A stretch of 64,000 nt of DNA from Flavobacterium algicola (GTDB lineage: Bacteria; Bacteroidota; Bacteroidia; Flavobacteriales; Flavobacteriaceae). The notes below the pieces were generated by a model. The model saw only the letters and a list, made by a program, of their open reading frames with translations. It did not search any database and was not told where the DNA came from. Every line of letters begins with the position of its first letter. Position 1 is the first letter of the stretch. Location: the NCBI RefSeq assembly GCF_022399565.1, contig NZ_JAJTUT010000002.1, positions 372,001-436,000 on the forward strand, written 5' to 3'. Made by a program: the position numbers and the translations under genes. This document shows positions 60,435 through 64,000 of this stretch, one piece after another.

Positions 60435-62615
60435 TTAATAACAGTCTACTAAAATTTGGCCTTTTGATTTGTAAGTAGAAAGCGGAATACCTAACTCGGC
60501 TTGACATATTACATCTAATATTGCCTCTACATCTTGTTGCATGGCCAAAGAACCGCAAATCATTATAACGCCTCCAGTTTGTAGAAGATTGATGAAGAAT
60601 AAAGCGTCTTTCTGAATTAAATCCATTACATAACAACGGTTTTCTTCACGGGAATAGGCGATTTGGTAATTTTGCAATTGCTGCTTTTCTATCATCTCTA
60701 AGCACACGCCTTCATAATAGTAGGTGTTTTGTGTTTTTATTCGAAAACCAGCATACAAATGCATATCTGTTTTTTTACTGTTTTGCTCCATCATACCGAG
60801 AAAAGGAGCGATTCCGGTGCCATTCGAAATAAGTGCTACAGAATTTACCTTATCAGGAAAATGAAAATTCACATTTTGTAAAACACGCGCTTTCATCACT
60901 GAGCCTGGTTCTAATTGGTACAAATAACTACTTCCTAAACCAGAAGGATGTAGCTTAATTACAAGTTGTATATTCCCTTCCGTTTTCGCAATAGAATAGA
61001 GACGTTCTCGTGTATCACCCGCAGGGTAGATCGCCAGTAAATCGCCAGATGTAAAACGCGTTCTAGCAGTAGGACGAAGTGTTATTTGAAAAGTCTGATC
61101 CAATTCTGATATAATTGTCCTGCTTAAAACCATCATTTTTTGTAAACCTTTTGGAACATGATTGTATAATGATGGAGTAGTAGATAATGATATTCCCGTT
61201 TTTTGACTCCATAATTTAACCCAACTAATAAATTCTTCAGCTGATTTATCATTTACTGTTTGCATAGGAATAATTTGCTCACTCCAGTCTTGACCAGTAA
61301 GACTGTCGTCAATTATTGTTGCATAACCGCAGAAATCTGGATAGGCTTTCGAACCGAATCCTACCACAGAGTAGCCAATTTTCTGCTCTTGTTTTATGCT
61401 AGATAATAAATCTAGAAATTTAGTTCCATTTGAGGGAGGGTCTCCTAATCCATGTGTAGATGCAAAAATAAGCATTTGAGTCGCTTTTGGAAATTGACTG
61501 TATTGATTGAGTTGACACAGAAACACTTTTTTATTATCTGCTAAAAGTTGTTTCAAAATTTCGTTTGCAAAACGTAATGTACTACCATTTTCAGATCCTA
61601 CCAATAAAATAAAGTTGCTATCATTCGCAGTATATTTATTTTTAATTTTTGTGGCTCGTCGTTGTAAGGACATTGCAAAACCAGAATAAATAAAGTACAG
61701 AATGTTTAAGCTAGCCAATCCTAGTATGATTGCCCACAAAATGCTAGTTCTACCGGTATGCAAATCAAGACTTAGGTCAGATAAAAGAGTTGTCATTGGG
61801 AACTCTTTTTCGCTAATAACTACACCCGAGAATTGTTCGACTTCTATTTCTTTATCTTTTAATTTTATAACATAATACTCTTCTGGATCATCAGAAAAAG
61901 GAAATTCAATTTCTTGAATGTCAGCTAGTAAAATGTTTTTAAAAGTGGGATCATTGATAGTAGTTAGTTCCTTTTTTACATTTTCATGGGCATCAGCTGG
62001 ATCGATGAAAAAATGGAATTTTTCTAATGTGAGATACGTACCAGAAAGCGCTAAAATCAAAATAGGTAACAAGGCTAGTCGTCCCAAAACAACATGGTAA
62101 TACTGAGCTAAATATTCTTTGACGACTTTCGAGAAAAATTTTCGTAAACCCCTTTGTCTTTTAATCACCATTGCGAAGCCAGAAATAGCAATAAAAATTA
62201 ATAGAAAAGAGACAAAACCAACAACAAATCGACCGGACTCTTTTAGAAATAAAGAACGGTGAAGCGCTGTCGTCCACTGAATAAAATCGCTTTTTTTGAG
62301 CGGCTCACCAATGATTTTACCTGTTCGGGGGTCGATGTAATTGTTAATATCTCGATCTTCAGTATCAATTCCTTTAAGAGTTACATATTGATTGTGATCA
62401 ACGGTAAGTTCAGTGATTTCTGGATAGACAGTACGTAGGGTAGGTAAAACTTGATTCAATCGTATTGTATCAAAATTTTCTACTTTATAAGATGGTATTT
62501 TTTCTTGAACAGCATCAACTGCCAAAATCACACCAGTTACTGATGCAATTATAAGAAATAAAGACGAAAAAAGAGCCAGCACCAAATGTGCATACCGCCA
62601 GAATGAAAGTGTCAT
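60435..62615 (-). CDS. PepSY-domain membrane reductase with flavodoxin and FAD/NAD(P)H domains
   Basis: 726 residues from ATG 62615 (MTLSFWRYAHLVLALFSSLF). Residues 1-330 are a PepSY-associated membrane region with four spans (near 12-35, 130-155, 185-205, 300-320). Residues about 335-480 form a flavodoxin domain (LLVGSENGSTLRFANE, STHGLGDPPSNG). Residues about 490-726 form a ferredoxin-NADP reductase module (RERLYSIAK, ISNGTGIAPFLGMM, GVIMICGSLAMQQDV). It likely passes NAD(P)H electrons across the inner membrane, perhaps to reduce siderophore iron. Confidence 0.92.
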   Translation of the reverse strand: MTLSFWRYAHLVLALFSSLFLIIASVTGVILAVDAVQEKIPSYKVENFDTIRLNQVLPTLRTVYPEITELTVDHNQYVTLKGIDTEDRDINNYIDPRTGKIIGEPLKKSDFIQWTTALHRSLFLKESGRFVVGFVSFLLIFIAISGFAMVIKRQRGLRKFFSKVVKEYLAQYYHVVLGRLALLPILILALSGTYLTLEKFHFFIDPADAHENVKKELTTINDPTFKNILLADIQEIEFPFSDDPEEYYVIKLKDKEIEVEQFSGVVISEKEFPMTTLLSDLSLDLHTGRTSILWAIILGLASLNILYFIYSGFAMSLQRRATKIKNKYTANDSNFILLVGSENGSTLRFANEILKQLLADNKKVFLCQLNQYSQFPKATQMLIFASTHGLGDPPSNGTKFLDLLSSIKQEQKIGYSVVGFGSKAYPDFCGYATIIDDSLTGQDWSEQIIPMQTVNDKSAEEFISWVKLWSQKTGISLSTTPSLYNHVPKGLQKMMVLSRTIISELDQTFQITLRPTARTRFTSGDLLAIYPAGDTRERLYSIAKTEGNIQLVIKLHPSGLGSSYLYQLEPGSVMKARVLQNVNFHFPDKVNSVALISNGTGIAPFLGMMEQNSKKTDMHLYAGFRIKTQNTYYYEGVCLEMIEKQQLQNYQIAYSREENRCYVMDLIQKDALFFINLLQTGGVIMICGSLAMQQDVEAILDVICQAELGIPLSTYKSKGQILVDCY

Positions 62616-62754
62616 GAATGTACTTTTTAATAATATAAAAAACACAAATCCTATTTCGCTTTTTTGATTTCGACACTGAAACTTTTAGATGATTCTAAAA
62701 GTAAAGTTATCTCAATATGAAAAGAAAAATAGAATTTGTGCTGAAACGGGTTGC

Positions 62755-63237
62755 CTACAATTTGTTGAATCTCACATAGCGTATGTATCCTTTTCCTTCT
62801 GTTTTCGCTGCAATTCCTTCTGATGTTAAGGGCACTTCTAGATCTGTTGTATTGTATTTTTGATCTTCGACTGCGGTTTCAAATCGTAATTTGTACCCTT
62901 TATTCAATTTGCTATTTTCAATTTCTAGAGTTGTGATACTGCGATCGCCACCAGTAACTGAAGCTCCTGTTATTGCATTGATATTGGTTGGTCTTTTGGT
63001 ATAGAATGTGTTCCATTCTTTCAATGTTTTGTACCATTTTTTATCATCACCCATCACATATAATGTTTTTTCATATGCCCCTTTAGGATTGATTAGCGAA
63101 ACCACGACATAGGCTCCTTCGCCAATGTAATTGGACATTTGCAACATGCATTTGTATTTGCTAGTTTGCGCATTTGCTTGAAAAGCTAAAAGGAATAAAA
63201 AGGAGGTTGTTATAAAAGATTTTATTAAAGTTTTCAT
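62755..63237 (-). CDS. DUF2271 periplasmic protein, predicted flavinylation target
   Basis: 160 residues with a signal peptide (MKTLIKSFITTSFLFLLAFQ). DUF2271 core: YIGEGAYVVVSLINPKG, WYKTLKEWNTFY. Residues 88-93 read AITGAS, which resembles the ApbE target motif (D-x-x-S/T-G-A-S/T); Ser93 would carry FMN. With PepSY reductase and ApbE downstream it suggests an extracytoplasmic flavin electron carrier. Confidence 0.85.
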   Translation of the reverse strand: MKTLIKSFITTSFLFLLAFQANAQTSKYKCMLQMSNYIGEGAYVVVSLINPKGAYEKTLYVMGDDKKWYKTLKEWNTFYTKRPTNINAITGASVTGGDRSITTLEIENSKLNKGYKLRFETAVEDQKYNTTDLEVPLTSEGIAAKTEGKGYIRYVRFNKL

Positions 63238-63241
63238 TTAG

Positions 63242-64000
63242 TTATTTTAAAAATTCGACAGATATATTGTTTTTAGAAAGGGTTTCATTTTCTTTGGCAA
63301 GGTCATAAGGAGTTTCGTCAAAGTCGGTACTGATTTCTTTTTTTGCTCCTATCGAAAGAAAATATTTCAATAAGTTATCATCTTGTGATACCATGGCTAT
63401 TTTATGCAAAGCAGTTAATCCATCTTTATTTTTTGCATTTACATCTATTTGTAGAGGCGCTAATTTCTTCAACAAGCTTAAATCGTTTTTGATAACTGCC
63501 AAATGATATAAAGTATTACCGTCATTTTGGGAACTTGCCAAGTCAAGTCCTTTATTTTGTAGTAATTTCATCTTTGTATCAAAAGGGTTTTCCTTTGGTT
63601 TAGAACCAGCTTCGCCGCGCCCCATTCCTGCTTGAGAACGGTAAGACTGAATCATATAATACCCCAAATTATTACCTTCCTTATCAAGAATTGCGACATT
63701 AGCACCATTTTCTAATAATAATGCAACGGCCTCTGGAGTTCCTGATACAACTGCACTTGACAAGGCAGTTTGCCCTTTACTATTTTCTGCATTTTTATCC
63801 TTAGCTAAAGGTAATAAAAGCTCTAGTGCAGCAATGTCCCTGCTAGTGGCTGCTATCATCAAAGGAGTGTTACCTTCTTTATCAACAGCATTACTAGCGG
63901 CACCATTTGCAATTAAATAGGTGATAATTTCATTTTGATCTGCCTTATTAGCGATCAGATGAAGAGCAGTTTCTCCCTCTTTATTTTGAACTCTTGGATT
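63242..64000 (-). CDS. Ankyrin-repeat protein (5' end beyond the right edge)
   Basis: The frame is open from the stop at 63242 to the window edge, at least 252 codons. Repeats with NKEGETALHLIA, KEGNTPLMIAA, SKGQTALSSAVVSG, NDGNTLYHLAVI and KDGLTALHKIAM follow the ankyrin consensus at about 33-residue spacing. Ends SVEFLK. The first gene seen of the DUF2271-PepSY-apbE operon; 4 nt separate it from DUF2271. Ankyrins mediate protein contacts; the role here is unknown. Confidence 0.9.
   Translation of the reverse strand, partial: NPRVQNKEGETALHLIANKADQNEIITYLIANGAASNAVDKEGNTPLMIAATSRDIAALELLLPLAKDKNAENSKGQTALSSAVVSGTPEAVALLLENGANVAILDKEGNNLGYYMIQSYRSQAGMGRGEAGSKPKENPFDTKMKLLQNKGLDLASSQNDGNTLYHLAVIKNDLSLLKKLAPLQIDVNAKNKDGLTALHKIAMVSQDDNLLKYFLSIGAKKEISTDFDETPYDLAKENETLSKNNISVEFLK

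Overview
The window is a piece of a Bacteroidota chromosome, most likely Flavobacterium or a close relative. It is AT-rich. Several spacers carry the Bacteroidota promoter pattern TTG-N19/20-TAnnTTTG. TonB-dependent receptors, a DUF1573 protein, a PepSY reductase and intergenic repeats of a type I associate with flavobacteria point the same way. Database identity could not be checked.

Layout. (1) 1-2.8 kb: left chromosomal flank with the 5' part of a type I methylase gene (hsdM), a hemolysin III-type membrane protein, and decayed tRNA-Arg sequence. (2) 2.8-39.2 kb: a complete-looking temperate siphovirus prophage of about 36 kb integrated into a tRNA-Arg gene, bounded by a 47-bp direct repeat (attL 2798-2844, attR 39149-39195). 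Almost all phage genes run leftward: early and replication genes (36.8-30.5 kb), HNH and terminase (30.5-26.1 kb), head (24.0-19.6 kb), tail (19.6-7.3 kb) and lysis (7.3-3.0 kb). A short rightward lysogeny unit (repressor and lipoprotein, 36.9-37.8 kb) faces the early operon across a shared operator region. The integrase (37.8-39.0 kb) lies beside attR. (3) 39.15-39.5 kb: a tRNA-Arg/Pro/Ser operon. (4) 39.7-56.7 kb: housekeeping genes (thiolase, NlpC/P60 peptidase, lgt, yidD, cysS, folE, an aminotransferase, valS) and a possible nucleoside-scavenging group (TonB receptor, kinase, periplasmic nucleoside hydrolase). (5) 56.8-64 kb: an iron-uptake/flavin locus (siderophore receptor, ApbE, PepSY-flavodoxin reductase, DUF2271 protein, ankyrin protein).

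How the genes work together. The prophage has an HK97-type head (portal, protease, capsid), a long non-contractile tail with a lambda-like G/GT frameshift, two versions of the tail tube protein, a tape measure, a hub, a fibre carrying an SGNH esterase, and a lysis cassette. Between the head genes and the small terminase gene (24.2-29.1 kb) sit unrelated small genes: DUF551, an ASCH-like protein, a cytosine methylase and an outer-membrane barrel. Each ends in an imperfect palindrome starting TAAC and ending GTTA, which looks like integron attC sites with no integron integrase in sight. I rate this cassette-like region the most interesting part of the window. Next are a second long reading frame hidden inside the cytosine methylase gene, an endolysin interrupted in frame by a lipoprotein signal, and a terminator-promoter-terminator unit in the tail operon that may make a small RNA.
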